DNA of 64,000 nucleotides from Neomelitea salexigens DSM 19753 (GTDB lineage Bacteria > Pseudomonadota > Gammaproteobacteria > Pseudomonadales > Spongiibacteraceae): positions 248,001 to 312,000 of the forward strand of contig NZ_AULP01000002.1 of assembly GCF_000422345.1 (NCBI RefSeq). The letters run 5' to 3'. The notes under the pieces are model-generated. The model saw only the letters and a list, made by a program, of their open reading frames with translations. It had not been told where the DNA came from and did no database searches. The translations under genes and the position numbers were made by a program. This document shows, one piece after another, positions 51,501 to 60,654 of the stretch; the first letter of the stretch is position 1, and each line of letters begins with the position of its first letter.

Positions 51501-53769
51501 CCACCGCCCATATTTCGGCCATTTTCGACGAGCCCTTCAAGGTATGTAGGGCGCGCTGCAACTCATCGCTGAGATGGACAGGGTAGCTGTAAACACCTTG
51601 AAGAAACTGTTCAACCTGGCGCAGGTGAACTTCCGCCTCACCGATAAACACGGCGGTTAGTTCGGCTTGTTCTCCGTCGCTGACCACAGGTTCCTGCGCA
51701 CTGAGCTCCGGACTTTGCTCCTTTGCCAACAACTCTGCATCGGCAAGTAAATCGCGCAACTGCGACGGTGGTAAGGCCCTCTTATGAGACAGCTCTTCAA
51801 TCAGCTCGGGGAGTAATTGAGCCGCTCGTTCAACCACACTAAGGCGCAGCGGATCCATCGTGAAGTAACCGTCGACAACCTTGTTGAGCATGTTCTCAAT
51901 CGCCCAAGCAAAGTCGCCACACTGCTCCGCCCCCGCCATTCGACCACTGCCTTTCAGGGTGTGAAAGGCTCGGCGCACGTCCGCTAATAGTGACGGCGAC
52001 GACAAACCATCGCGCCAGCGAGGTAACTTCTCGCCCAGGCTTGCCTGCACATCCCCTGCTTCCTCAATAAAGATGTCGAGCACATCGGGGTCGAGAGCCA
52101 ATTCCTCTGTCGCAGCGACTGGCTCGACAAATTCCTCGCCCTCGTCCTCAGCCAGGGGTGCCTCTTCGGTCGCCTTAACCGGCATGGCAATAATATTATC
52201 TGGCGCGCTTTGGTCGACGGGATAGCCCAGCCTTGCCACACACTCCGCAGCGACCCGAATCAGCCCTTGGTCTTCTACCCTCGGCCCGTCGGCACTGCGC
52301 TCTAAGTAGTAATCGACGGAGGTCATTGCATCGGCCAACGCGTCGAGCATCGGCCACTCTGGCACCTGTTCGGCGTCCACTAATTGCTCGCGAATGTAAT
52401 CCGCCGCCCGTCCCATCACCGCAGCGGCATCGGCGTGTTCGCTAGCCTGCAGCGCGACCGCCAAATCACTGATACGCTGTGGCAAGCCCTGCAAATAGTG
52501 ATGCTGGCATTGTTCTGCCACATAGTTGACGAGCGCTTCCTGAATGTCTGCCAATTCGGCGCGCGCTGCACCAATCGTCGACTGCTGCTCACCACTCGCC
52601 GGCAGTTGGGGTGCAGCAGGCTCTGGCTCAACATCGAGCTGTTCGGCCACTCTCGCAAGCACGCGGCTCAAGCTAAGCTGTGCACTCTCAACCCCGGATT
52701 CAATACCGGCAGCCGCGCTGCGCAGCGCATACAGGGGCTGGATTAAGCCCAATATCGCCATGGCGTCGGCAAAGACCTCGACCCGTTCATTTATGCGGCT
52801 GACTTCAACGCCGCTATCCAGCTCTGCCGATAAATCCCGCAATGCCACAACCAAGCGTGGCTGGGCGGTGGCAATAAACTGCTGCTGGCCCTCAAAAGAG
52901 GTGAGACCGGTGGGGAAACCCTGAGTCTTGCGAAGCCGGCTCAGCGCCTCGCTCTCGTTGGCACTGCACAGCGCGTAGAAAACAATATCGTCGAGCAAGG
53001 CATGTCGCGACGCATCGGAGGGTGCGCCGTTGGCAAGGGTGCGAATTTCATGCCCCAAGCGGTGCAGGAAGTCGATGCGCACCGCACCCGCGGGGAGACG
53101 GTCAGCCTGAATCGCTTCAATAAGTACACTCGCAGACTGCCACAGCAAATAGCTGGCCTGCTCACTCTGTAAGCGCGCAACGCGGCTACAGACTTTATGC
53201 AGATAGGCGAGATTTTTGTCATCGTCGCCACCGTCGAGGTAGGCCTTCAGGGCAATTTGGTACATTTTGTGAAGCTTGGCCATTAACTCAGCCAAGTCAT
53301 CGCGCTGCAGCGAGGGTTCCACCGCGAGCTGTGTTTGCGAGGCCTCAAACAGCAGCCCCGAGGAAAGCAGGCGACCACCGCGCGCCGCGCGCAATTCGTT
53401 GAAAACGAGAATAAGATCGACCGGCAGTTCGCTGCGCGCATTGCGCAAAGAGTCGAAATATCGAGGTAACGCCTCACAGGCAACGGCAACCGCTTCCAGC
53501 AGGTCTCCGCGCTGCGCCACCGGTACGTCGCGCTCTATCACTCCGGTTACGGCAGCTTCCATTTCTGCAAGCAACAGCGCGGCACCGCTGAACTCGATCA
53601 TTTGCAGCGAGCCCTGCACTTGGTGCAGCTGACCGCTGAGTGGCTCAAGCGTTGCCGGCTCACTGCTGTGTAACGCAGAATCGCGAATCATCGCAGCACA
53701 TTGCAGCAGTGTGGCTTTAAGCTCTTCGCTCAGCCACTCCAGCGCAATAAAATCTCGGCGGTCACTCAT
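48508..53769 (-). CDS. chpA: ChpA, hybrid CheA-type histidine kinase of the type IV pilus system
   Basis: 1753 residues, shorter than Pseudomonas ChpA (about 2470). Three canonical histidine-phosphotransfer segments are seen: FHTLKGSGRMAG (about 603), LHTLKGSSKMAE (about 739) and LHTFKGGARLTG (about 1038). A degenerate one (LHQVQGSLQMIEF) is near the N-terminus. The CheA kinase domain has an N-box MLRNAIDHGIE (about 1335), DDGAGIDLAAVR (about 1380) and SGRGVGMDVVHSEI (about 1425). A CheW-like domain follows, and a C-terminal receiver with VMVVDDSVTVRKVT and acceptor Asp in ILLDIEMPRMDGFEV. It controls twitching and, through cAMP in Pseudomonas, surface sensing. Confidence 0.93.
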   Translation of the reverse strand: MSDRRDFIALEWLSEELKATLLQCAAMIRDSALHSSEPATLEPLSGQLHQVQGSLQMIEFSGAALLLAEMEAAVTGVIERDVPVAQRGDLLEAVAVACEALPRYFDSLRNARSELPVDLILVFNELRAARGGRLLSSGLLFEASQTQLAVEPSLQRDDLAELMAKLHKMYQIALKAYLDGGDDDKNLAYLHKVCSRVARLQSEQASYLLWQSASVLIEAIQADRLPAGAVRIDFLHRLGHEIRTLANGAPSDASRHALLDDIVFYALCSANESEALSRLRKTQGFPTGLTSFEGQQQFIATAQPRLVVALRDLSAELDSGVEVSRINERVEVFADAMAILGLIQPLYALRSAAAGIESGVESAQLSLSRVLARVAEQLDVEPEPAAPQLPASGEQQSTIGAARAELADIQEALVNYVAEQCQHHYLQGLPQRISDLAVALQASEHADAAAVMGRAADYIREQLVDAEQVPEWPMLDALADAMTSVDYYLERSADGPRVEDQGLIRVAAECVARLGYPVDQSAPDNIIAMPVKATEEAPLAEDEGEEFVEPVAATEELALDPDVLDIFIEEAGDVQASLGEKLPRWRDGLSSPSLLADVRRAFHTLKGSGRMAGAEQCGDFAWAIENMLNKVVDGYFTMDPLRLSVVERAAQLLPELIEELSHKRALPPSQLRDLLADAELLAKEQSPELSAQEPVVSDGEQAELTAVFIGEAEVHLRQVEQFLQGVYSYPVHLSDELQRALHTLKGSSKMAEIWAVASIITPLEGLVKEARSMRIAVDEAFIQLVADVLAETRKLVQRLRHSPASSLEASSALRERIQQAEISLMAQAETAEAQRQAGQIAPDALNQFLLTFGDHIQGLIDKIRDADQPITASVMQEYAPIMGQFAQRAEDIGSESTAEIAQALQVLLSHGRDPLAAEFLQLTERALDQLMDDLNQIAAENSAEVNAELLEQLRDFDASALVETPAAALAATPSSAELSEDSTAMAAPLPAADIEDIDPDILEIFMEEARDLLEGLDNALHSWDEDRDNPRYLDDVQRYLHTFKGGARLTGLTAMGDFAHQMETEISESLAKGERSLADLLPIVQQAQDKLVAMLDGLDTEAAAPTPAAPVVTLEVAPASEAVAPKPAEGTAPQWSAIQARGPQEMIKVPSELLERLINLAGETSIARGRIEEQVSEVHFSLEEMEMTVERLQEQVRRLDMETEAQIIHRQEQMESEGAEGFDPLEFDRYSQLQQLSRALLESASDLVDLRNTVVDKSRDMETLLLQQSRVNTELQEGLMHSQMVHFSRMVPRLRRGVRQLCGELNKDVDFKVYNAEGEMDRRVLERIIPALEHMLRNAIDHGIESAEQREQSGKPAQGELSMRFDRQGGDVVITISDDGAGIDLAAVRAKAERMHLVAAGAELSERQLLDFIFHAGFSTADNVTQISGRGVGMDVVHSEIKQLGGSIEVSTSQGQGSRFEIRLPFTVSVNRALMVSVGGEVYAVPLNNIEGIVRVSPYELEVYYEDGGPDFEYAGQQYKLRYMGQLMGVSAPHLEGQLEPKPVLLIRNAEPATAVQVDSLMGSREVVVKSLGPQFAAVPGLSGATVLGDGSVVVILDMLASIRADATRRLSGAEVQGQLPSSDVPVKHVMVVDDSVTVRKVTSRLLERQQMKVTLARDGLEAVNQLQEMDALPDVILLDIEMPRMDGFEVASRLQSSPRFKEIAIIMISSRTGQKHRQRASGLGVTRFLGKPYQEIQLLKAIEEVMSKVDAE

Positions 53770-53833
53770 ATCCGTCAGCCTTTGTTCCTATTTTTCACCG
53801 ACAGCCCCTGTCGGCCAGCGCTCAGGGCTTATA

Positions 53834-55861
53834 CTATTGGTTCGGCAAGGTGAAACCGGCCACCGAGCTGCGCAGGTCGTCGGTCATGGTGGCCAACTCC
53901 CCAATCGAATTCGCTGTTTCGGTACTACCCGCTGAGGTTTGCGAAGTAATTTCTTGAATGATCTTCATCGTTGACGAGATTTGCCCCGCCGACTTCGCCT
54001 GATCGGCCGCTGCGTTTGAGATCGTTTCGATCAATTCCGCCAATTCCTGAGATACCGTTTCGATCTCTGTTAGTGCGGCACCCGCGTCCTGAGCAAGGCG
54101 TGCCCCCCGGACCACTTCCGAGGTGGTTTGCTCCATGGAAATAACCGCTTCATTGGTGTCGGACTGAATCGTTTTTACCAGGGCCTCAATTTGCTTTGTC
54201 GCACCCGACGAGCGCTCAGCAAGGCGCTGAACTTCATCCGCGACCACCGCAAAACCACGACCCGCATCACCGGCCATCGAGGCCTGAATGGCGGCATTCA
54301 GTGCCAGGATATTGGTCTGATCCGCGATATCGTTGATCAGCGAGACGATGTCACCGATCTCCTGCGTCGACTCACCCAGTCGCTTGATACGCTTGGATGT
54401 CTCTTGAATCTGCTCACGGATATTGTCCATGCCTTTTATCGTGTTCTGTACGACTTCAGCACCGGTATTAGCGATAGCTACCGAGCGCTGGGCAACCGCA
54501 GCAGATTCACGGGCATTGCTGGATACTTTGTCGATCGTTACCGCCATTTCGGTGATGGCCGCCGAGGCACCGGCAATTTCGCGGGCCTGACTCTCTGAGG
54601 CCTCGGCCAAATTCAGCGCGGTGGCCTGTGACCCCTGGGCCGCGAGCGACACCTCCTGCGCGGTTTCGTTAATCTGCGAAACCAAGACCCGCAACTGGTC
54701 GATGGTGTAGTTAATCGAGTCGGCAATCGCCCCGGTGAAGTCCTCGGTCACCGTTGCCGACGTTGTCAAATCACCGTCGGCCAAGTCAGCCAATTCATCA
54801 AGCAGGCGCAAGATTGCCGTTTGGTTTCGTTCGTTGGTTTCCGCCGTTGCCCGCAAGCGCTGCTGCGCGGTGCGAATGGAGTTCATACCCAATAGGCCAA
54901 GTGCAATAACAACGACGCCCACAAAGCCAATCGCGGTAACCACCGACAATGGGCGCTCTTCATCAAGCCGGCTAATGCGACTAGAAAGGTTACTAGTGAC
55001 CTGCATAATCTCCGGAACATTTACGACAATCACGCCTGCCGCTTCTGCCGACTTCAGTAGTTCCGGAGACACTTGGAAAATTTCGTCCACCGAACCACTA
55101 ATCATCTGGAAGTCCTGCCCGACCCGCATTAGCAGGTTGCGCGCATTTTTGTCGGCAACCGGAGCCACGCCGATCGCTTTATTGCCCGCCAGCATGCCGC
55201 GCAGTACCGTGCCAAACTCATTGGCGTCGACCGTAAACTGCTCGGCTGCCGCGGTGGCAGCATCGGTGCCCTCCAACATGCGGTCTACGTTGCGCGCAAT
55301 CCGCTCCAACAGCAGCGACTGACGCTGAGCAATGGCCACCTGGTTAGCCGAGGCATCGCTTTTGAGCATAATGCCTACAACTTTGTTGTAGGCATCTTGA
55401 AGCTGGGGAATAAGTTGGTTGAGGTTTGCAGCGACCTCGTAGAGAAAAACGATGCGCTCGCGGTTGCTAACAATGGTTTCTGCAGCACTGTCTACCTGTG
55501 CCCACAAGCGATTGAGCTGAGCAATGTCGCCGCCGAGCATGTCCGCCGGCGAGGGCAGATCTTTGCTCCCCTCCACCAGCTCGCGGCGCACCGCACCAAA
55601 ATTCCGCTGCGCCCTGGCTAGCGTATCAAAGGAGGCGGTGTCACCCAGCGCGGCCTCGCGCGACGCATTTGCCAGCTGCTGCGCATAGAGACGCATTTCA
55701 CCCGTCAACTCCAAGTAGCGCTGATCGTAACCGGCATCGCGCAGTATCACATAGGTATTAAAGCCTGCCCCGATAAACCCAACCAGCATCAATGCGACAA
55801 TAACACTGGCCGCACGCCCCGTTTTTAGCTTAGCGGCATCGCCTTTTCTTGCTGCTTTCAT
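53834..55861 (-). CDS. pilJ: PilJ, methyl-accepting chemotaxis protein of the type IV pilus system
   Basis: 675 residues. TM1 [21 protein letters not shown] near 20-40, a periplasmic ligand domain of about 250 residues with helices, TM2 [20 protein letters not shown] near 305-325, then a HAMP-like and signalling domain with [27 protein letters not shown] at the tip (about 515). The tip has [29 protein letters not shown] instead of the usual EAARAGE, as in PilJ. It signals through PilI/ChpC to ChpA. No methylesterase or PilK gene is adjacent. Confidence 0.93.
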   Translation of the reverse strand: MKAARKGDAAKLKTGRAASVIVALMLVGFIGAGFNTYVILRDAGYDQRYLELTGEMRLYAQQLANASREAALGDTASFDTLARAQRNFGAVRRELVEGSKDLPSPADMLGGDIAQLNRLWAQVDSAAETIVSNRERIVFLYEVAANLNQLIPQLQDAYNKVVGIMLKSDASANQVAIAQRQSLLLERIARNVDRMLEGTDAATAAAEQFTVDANEFGTVLRGMLAGNKAIGVAPVADKNARNLLMRVGQDFQMISGSVDEIFQVSPELLKSAEAAGVIVVNVPEIMQVTSNLSSRISRLDEERPLSVVTAIGFVGVVVIALGLLGMNSIRTAQQRLRATAETNERNQTAILRLLDELADLADGDLTTSATVTEDFTGAIADSINYTIDQLRVLVSQINETAQEVSLAAQGSQATALNLAEASESQAREIAGASAAITEMAVTIDKVSSNARESAAVAQRSVAIANTGAEVVQNTIKGMDNIREQIQETSKRIKRLGESTQEIGDIVSLINDIADQTNILALNAAIQASMAGDAGRGFAVVADEVQRLAERSSGATKQIEALVKTIQSDTNEAVISMEQTTSEVVRGARLAQDAGAALTEIETVSQELAELIETISNAAADQAKSAGQISSTMKIIQEITSQTSAGSTETANSIGELATMTDDLRSSVAGFTLPNQ

Positions 55862-55909
55862 TTGCCCCGACTCCAGGATATTTCCATGTTTTTCTTGTCG
55901 TTGTCGCGC

Positions 55910-56452
55910 CTATATGGCGACCTCGTAGAAGTCTCTGACTTCCATCAGTTTTAGTGGTCTGAATAGCGCCCATTCTCGACTGCCCTGCCGATAAACGCCG
56001 TCGCTGAAGCGCTGCATTGGCGGCAAAATACTGCCGAGCTCTTCACTGAATGCATCCGCGTGAAAATGCTGCATACCGAAAACGTCATCCACAACCAGGC
56101 CGGTATAGATCTCGCCGCGCTCAAGCACCAAAACGCGGCGCTGACCACTGGCCGTTGCGGTTGTGTCATCAAGGAATTGTGCGAGATCCACCAGCGGCAA
56201 CAGACGCCCCCGCACATTGGCGACGCCTTTGATCCAGCTTTTCACGCCCGGAAGCCGGGTTGCCGGAGGCTCGCTGAGGACTTCAACAATTTCGCCCATA
56301 GGCACCACACAATACTGCGAACCAATAGCGAAGCCGATACCGCTCCACAGGGATTCTTGGCTGTCGGTTTGTTCGACAACGTCGCCGTCGGCACGGCGAC
56401 TGCGACGGGCCAGCTCACTTAGATAACGAAAGGCGCTCTGCGCTTCGGTCAT
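55910..56452 (-). CDS. pilI: PilI, CheW-like coupling protein
   Basis: 180 residues. CheW domain: GIGFAIGSQYCVVPMGEIVEVL near residue 35, LPGVKSWIKGVANVRGRLLPLVDLAQFL near 70, and VLERGEIYTGLVVDDVFGMQHF near 105. It couples PilJ to ChpA. It lies between pilH and pilJ, 14 bases after pilH, in the usual order. Confidence 0.93.
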   Translation of the reverse strand: MTEAQSAFRYLSELARRSRRADGDVVEQTDSQESLWSGIGFAIGSQYCVVPMGEIVEVLSEPPATRLPGVKSWIKGVANVRGRLLPLVDLAQFLDDTTATASGQRRVLVLERGEIYTGLVVDDVFGMQHFHADAFSEELGSILPPMQRFSDGVYRQGSREWALFRPLKLMEVRDFYEVAI

Positions 56453-56466
56453 GGTGACGGGCTACC

Positions 56467-56829
56467 TTAATTCAGAACTGACTCAATCGTTTTGATCAAC
56501 AGCTTGCCGTCTACCGGCTTAGTCAGGTAGCCCTTCGCCCCCTGACGCTGCCCCCAGAGGCGATCCGTTTCTTGATCTTTCGTGGTAACAATAATCACCG
56601 GTACGCTGCTGGTATCAGGGTCCCGGCTGAGCTGACGTGTTGCCTGAAAGCCATTGAGGCCCGGCATCACGATATCCATCAGTACAACGTCGGGGCTTTC
56701 CGCTCGCACCAGCTCAATGCCCCGTTCACCACTCTCTGCAGTAATCACGTCGTAGCCGTTTTTACTGAGAATTTGGCGAATCTTCACAATTTCTGTGGGC
56801 GAATCATCAACGATCAATACACGTGGCAT
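56467..56829 (-). CDS. pilH: PilH, single-domain response regulator
   Basis: 120 residues from ATG 56829, following GAGAGGG; a longer frame would overlap pilG and has no ribosome site. Receiver fold: VLIVDDSPTEIVKIR, acceptor Asp in VVLMDIVMPGLNGFQ, VIIVTTKDQETDRLW, and the Lys in GYLTKPVDGKLL. PilH acts with ChpA to govern pilus retraction. Confidence 0.95.
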   Translation of the reverse strand: MPRVLIVDDSPTEIVKIRQILSKNGYDVITAESGERGIELVRAESPDVVLMDIVMPGLNGFQATRQLSRDPDTSSVPVIIVTTKDQETDRLWGQRQGAKGYLTKPVDGKLLIKTIESVLN

Positions 56830-56923
56830 TACATCCCTCTCGCAGTAGCACCCCTGTTCTTTAGATTCAGGAGCATATAGCAGGCCTTTCTGTGCGGCCC
56901 TTTTATGTGGTTTATATTTATTA

Positions 56924-57307
56924 TCAGTTTGATACGTGTGCCTGAATGGCATCGAGTAATTCATTCTTACTGAAGGGCTTGGTCAGATACTGATCCGACC
57001 CAACGATACGGCCTTTCGCTTTGTCGAACAAGCCGTCCTTACTTGAGAGCATGATCACCGGCGTCGACTTAAACTCGCTGTTGTTTTTGATCAAGGCACA
57101 GGTTTGGTAACCATCGAGCCGGGGCATCATGATATCGACAAAAATAATATCGGGCTTGGTATCGGCAATTTTTGCCAGTGCATCAAAGCCATCTATTGCC
57201 GTCACCACGGTACAGCCCGCCTTGGCGAGCAAAGTCTCCGTCGTTCTGCGAATGGTTTTACTGTCATCGATGATCATGACCTTCAGGTCAGAAAAATTGG
57301 CTTCCAT
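56924..57307 (-). CDS. pilG: PilG, single-domain response regulator
   Basis: 127 residues. VMIIDDSKTIRRTTETLL, acceptor Asp in IIFVDIMMPRLDGYQ, VIMLSSKDG, and Lys in QYLTKPFSKNEL. PilG promotes pilus extension in the Pil-Chp system. It is first in the cluster and divergent from gshB. AAGG precedes the ATG. Confidence 0.95.
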   Translation of the reverse strand: MEANFSDLKVMIIDDSKTIRRTTETLLAKAGCTVVTAIDGFDALAKIADTKPDIIFVDIMMPRLDGYQTCALIKNNSEFKSTPVIMLSSKDGLFDKAKGRIVGSDQYLTKPFSKNELLDAIQAHVSN

Positions 57308-57669
57308 AAACTCACAACCTTATTCTGTGCCAATCCGATAGCGTCGCGACGGTGCGTCGCAACCTATTTTCAGAGCGAAATTTTTACCACGGAATGCTCG
57401 CACCCGCCATCATCTTATTATGTCAAAGCGCCCACCGGCAGGCGGCTTTACCGCAACACCAATTGCCGTAAGCACGGGGAATACGGTATTTTAGTTGAGC
57501 GATGAGAGCATGCTCTACAAAAGAGCATAGCGCGTTTACCCGTAGATAGCGCCTCCCTCATGAAGGCCCCTATCCAAATACCTCGCCATCATCGCAAGGC
57601 CTTCGGGTCGCGTCCCCATATTCATTAAGGGTTTGGGAGCTGTCTCACATATTTGCCACAGGTGATTAA
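57308..57669. other. Intergenic region between pilG and gshB
   Basis: 362 bases with no gene. It must contain the divergent promoters. One 7-bp inverted repeat, ATGCTCT-ACAAA-AGAGCAT (57510-57528), overlaps a GAGCATGCTC palindrome, but no T-run follows on either strand, so it may be an operator. No clear -10 or sigma-54 element was found. Confidence 0.5.
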
Positions 57670-58632
57670 ATGACGATTCGCTTAGGCGTGGTCATGGACC
57701 CGATCGAACAGGTCAACTACAAAAAAGACTCCACTCTCGCCATGTTGTGGGCCGCCGACGAGCGCGGCTGGCATATCGATTACATGACGCTGAGCGATCT
57801 TTATATCACCGCAGGGGCTGCGCGTGCGCAAGTGCGCAAGATCACCCCATTCAAAAACCCCGACAACTTTTATCAGCTCGACGATGCCCAAGACATCGAC
57901 CTTGGAGAACTTGACGTCATTTTGATGCGCAAGGATCCCCCGTTCGATAACGAGTTTCTCTACGCCACTCATATACTGGAACTGGCCGAACGCCAGGGTG
58001 CAATGGTGGTGAACCGCCCCCAATCGCTGCGCGATTGCAACGAAAAACTGTTCGCACTGCAATTCCCACAATGCACACCCACCCAGCTGGTCAGCCGCGA
58101 CCCCGCTCGCTTGCGCGCCTTCCACCGCGAACACGGCGACGTCGTCATGAAGCCGCTCGACGGTATGGGCGGCAGCTCTATCTTTCGCCTGCGCCCTGAC
58201 GATGCCAACGTTTCAGTAATCATTGAAACCCTCACAAACCACGGCCGCACCATGACCATGGCACAGCGCTACCTCCCCGAAATTAAAGAGGGTGATAAGC
58301 GCATCTTGCTGGTCGACGGCGAGGTGGTCGATTACTGCCTGGCGCGGATTCCCGCCGCCGGAGAGAGCCGCGGCAATCTGGCAGCAGGTGGCAGCGGGCG
58401 GGCACAGCCGCTCAGCGAGCGCGACCGCTGGATAGCCGCCCAAGTCGCCCCGGTAGCACGCGAGAAGGGCCTTCTGTTTGTTGGCCTGGACGTTATTGGC
58501 GACTCGCTGACGGAAATCAATGTCACCAGCCCTACCTGCATCCGCGAAATCGATGCCCAGTTTGGCACCGACATTGCCGGCCAACTCATGGATGCAATTT
58601 CGAATAAACTGGCAGCCAAGCGGGCGCAATAG
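57670..58632 (+). CDS. gshB: Glutathione synthetase GshB
   Basis: 320 residues. N-terminal IRLGVVMDPIEQVNYKKDSTLAMLW and ATP-grasp segments VVMKPLDGMGGSSIFRL near 155, GDKRILLVDGEVV near 215, LAAGGSGRAQPL, VGLDVIGDSLTEINVTSPTCIREID near 280. Joins gamma-glutamylcysteine and glycine with ATP. Divergent from pilG, as in Pseudomonas, and 3 bases before the TonB-like gene. Confidence 0.96.
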   Translation: MTIRLGVVMDPIEQVNYKKDSTLAMLWAADERGWHIDYMTLSDLYITAGAARAQVRKITPFKNPDNFYQLDDAQDIDLGELDVILMRKDPPFDNEFLYATHILELAERQGAMVVNRPQSLRDCNEKLFALQFPQCTPTQLVSRDPARLRAFHREHGDVVMKPLDGMGGSSIFRLRPDDANVSVIIETLTNHGRTMTMAQRYLPEIKEGDKRILLVDGEVVDYCLARIPAAGESRGNLAAGGSGRAQPLSERDRWIAAQVAPVAREKGLLFVGLDVIGDSLTEINVTSPTCIREIDAQFGTDIAGQLMDAISNKLAAKRAQ

Positions 58633-58635
58633 TCA

Positions 58636-59520
58636 ATGGCAGTCGCCTTTCCTATTCACGAAGAGCGCTCGGACTCTCCCGAGCGCCTCGGCTTTATTTT
58701 CTGTTTCGCGGCAGCGCTGCACGCAGCACTTATTTTGGGCATCAGCTTTTCTGCACTGAGCAGTGACCCAAAACTACCCAGCCTTGAGGTCACTCTCGCG
58801 CAATATCAAAGCCAAAACGCGCCAGAAAAGGCCGACTACATTGCCCAGCACGACCAATTGGGCAGCGGCAGCCTGAAAGACAAAGCAGAGCTCAGCAGTC
58901 GTATCGATAGCGCCTTCCACGACAATAGCGCGCCACCCGAACACGTTTTCAAACAAACGAAGGCCCAGCAGGCCAGTGAAAATCGCGCCATCCTCCACAG
59001 TCGCAACGACAGCGCGCAGCGTATCGTAACGGATCAAAACGCCGATAAGCGCCAACCGCAGCCTCTCAATGGCGATGACGATATGACCGAGCTGAGCGAG
59101 AACATCGCGGCGCTCGAAGCCCAACTTGACCACCTAAACCAGGCCTACGCCAGCATGCCCAGGCCGAAATTTATCACCTCCGTCGCCACCCGCGGCTCAC
59201 CCGACGCCCTGTATCTGGATCGCTGGGAATCACATGTTGAGCACATTGGAAACTTGCACTACCCGGAAAGCGCCCGAAAACAAGGCCTGACCGGTGAGCT
59301 GCGCATGCTGCTTATGCTTTTCCCAGACGGCCGTATCGATGAGGTGAGAATTATGCGTAGCTCCGGCCACCCGGAGCTCGACAAAGCGGCAAACCGAATT
59401 GTCCGACTTGCGGCCCCCTACGAGGCCATTCCCAAAGACGTACTCGATGGCAAAAATCGCCTCGGCATCGTTCGCACCTGGCGCTTCGAGCGCAACAGTC
59501 TGCGCGCGAACAGCCACTAG
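58636..59520 (+). CDS. TonB-family protein beside the pil-chp genes
   Basis: 294 residues. N-terminal membrane helix GFIFCFAAALHAALILGISFSAL near 14-37, a polar Gln/Asp/Ala-rich periplasmic spacer (about 40-180), and a C-terminal TonB domain: HYPESARKQGLTGELRMLLMLFPDGRIDEVRIMRSSGHPELDKAANRIVRLAAPYEA. No Pro-rich X-Pro repeat. The counterpart in Pseudomonas (tonB3, PA0406) is needed for twitching. Energy transduction to an outer-membrane partner is inferred. No ExbB/ExbD genes are adjacent. Confidence 0.85.
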   Translation: MAVAFPIHEERSDSPERLGFIFCFAAALHAALILGISFSALSSDPKLPSLEVTLAQYQSQNAPEKADYIAQHDQLGSGSLKDKAELSSRIDSAFHDNSAPPEHVFKQTKAQQASENRAILHSRNDSAQRIVTDQNADKRQPQPLNGDDDMTELSENIAALEAQLDHLNQAYASMPRPKFITSVATRGSPDALYLDRWESHVEHIGNLHYPESARKQGLTGELRMLLMLFPDGRIDEVRIMRSSGHPELDKAANRIVRLAAPYEAIPKDVLDGKNRLGIVRTWRFERNSLRANSH

Positions 59521-59588
59521 CGCTTGAGATTGGCAAAAATTACCCCATACTAAAAACTACTGCGCTAACTGCTTGCCTCGGAGCTGTT

Positions 59589-60158
59589 ATGGCTGAGCCC
59601 ACCTTTTCGTCAATGCAGGATCACTTCCTTGTCGCCCTACCCAACCTTGGCGAAGGCATTTTTGCCCATAGCCTGGTCTATCTCTGCGAGCACGACGAGA
59701 ATGGCGCCATGGGCTTAATCGTCAACAGACCTCTGGATATGGATGTCGAGGAAATTCTGGCCCAGCTCGACTTTGACGAACCAGGGCAGCACCGCAAGCA
59801 ACCCGTTTTTGCCGGCGGCCCCGTTCATACTGACCGCGGCTTTGTTTTGCATCGCCGCGACAAACAGCGCTGGGATGCCAGCATTGAAATCAGCCCCAAA
59901 CTGGCGCTTACCACCTCACTGGACATCCTTGACGCCATCGCGCGGGGTAGCGGCCCCGCTGACACACTCATTGCCCTTGGCTATGCTGGCTGGGCGCCCG
60001 GCCAATTAGAGGAAGAGCTCGCCGACAATGCCTGGCTGTCACTACCCGCTGACGACAAAGTCATCTTCGACACTCCTGCCGATCAGCGTGTGGATGCTGC
60101 ACTGGCTAAACTAGGCATTAATTTCGCCCAACTCGGCTCAGATAGCGGCCACGCCTGA
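59589..60158 (+). CDS. YqgE/AlgH family protein
   Basis: 189 residues. MQDHFLVALPNLGEGIFAHSLVYLCEHDENGAMGLIVNRPLDM near the start, VFAGGPVHTDRGFVLH, then LIALGYAGWAPGQLEEELADNAWLSLPA: a complete family pattern. AlgH was reported as a regulator of alginate in Pseudomonas; the molecular role is unclear. It precedes ruvX, as in most gammaproteobacteria. Confidence 0.93.
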   Translation: MAEPTFSSMQDHFLVALPNLGEGIFAHSLVYLCEHDENGAMGLIVNRPLDMDVEEILAQLDFDEPGQHRKQPVFAGGPVHTDRGFVLHRRDKQRWDASIEISPKLALTTSLDILDAIARGSGPADTLIALGYAGWAPGQLEEELADNAWLSLPADDKVIFDTPADQRVDAALAKLGINFAQLGSDSGHA

Positions 60159-60211
60159 AGGCTACCCTTCGCTGCGCTACAATACCGCCTCACCAATAGA
60201 AATTTACCATT

Positions 60212-60634
60212 ATGAGTGCAGCACAACGTTATCTCGCCTTCGACTATGGGCTCCGCTGGATTGGTTGCGCCGTGGGGCAAAGCCTCACCGGCAGTGCGTC
60301 AGCCCTGAAGTCGCTGCGCGCCAAAGATGGCATTCCGCAATGGCACGAAATAGAAGCGCTACTGAAAGAATGGCAACCGCAAACCGTGGTCGTCGGGCTG
60401 CCGTTAAATATGGATGGTAGCGAGTCAGAAATGTGTCAGCGCGCGCGGAAGTTCGGCAACCGCATTCACGGCCGCTTTGGCGTTGCGGTCGACTTTGCTG
60501 ACGAACGACTATCCAGCTTCGAAGCCAAAGGGGAGCTAATTGAGCAGGCCGGCAACCAAGGCTTCAAAGACCGCGGCGTCGATGGCCTCAGTGCTGCGAT
60601 CATCCTGGAAAGCTGGATGCGGCAGCGGGGGTAA
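60212..60634 (+). CDS. ruvX: RuvX/YqgF, Holliday-junction resolvase-like nuclease
   Basis: 140 residues. RNase H-like fold: YLAFDYGLRWIGCAVG gives the first Asp, VVVGLPLNMDGSES the conserved middle motif, and VDFADERLSSFEAKGEL the late acidic residues. Involved in 16S rRNA 5' maturation (YqgF) or junction resolution. Convergent with pilU, 20 bases apart. Confidence 0.92.
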   Translation: MSAAQRYLAFDYGLRWIGCAVGQSLTGSASALKSLRAKDGIPQWHEIEALLKEWQPQTVVVGLPLNMDGSESEMCQRARKFGNRIHGRFGVAVDFADERLSSFEAKGELIEQAGNQGFKDRGVDGLSAAIILESWMRQRG

Positions 60635-60654
60635 AAGTTGTAAACCCCTACAGC

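Noticed and set aside
57510-57528. Hairpin before gshB as a terminator
   Set aside because: No T-run follows on either strand; it is better treated as an unassigned inverted repeat.
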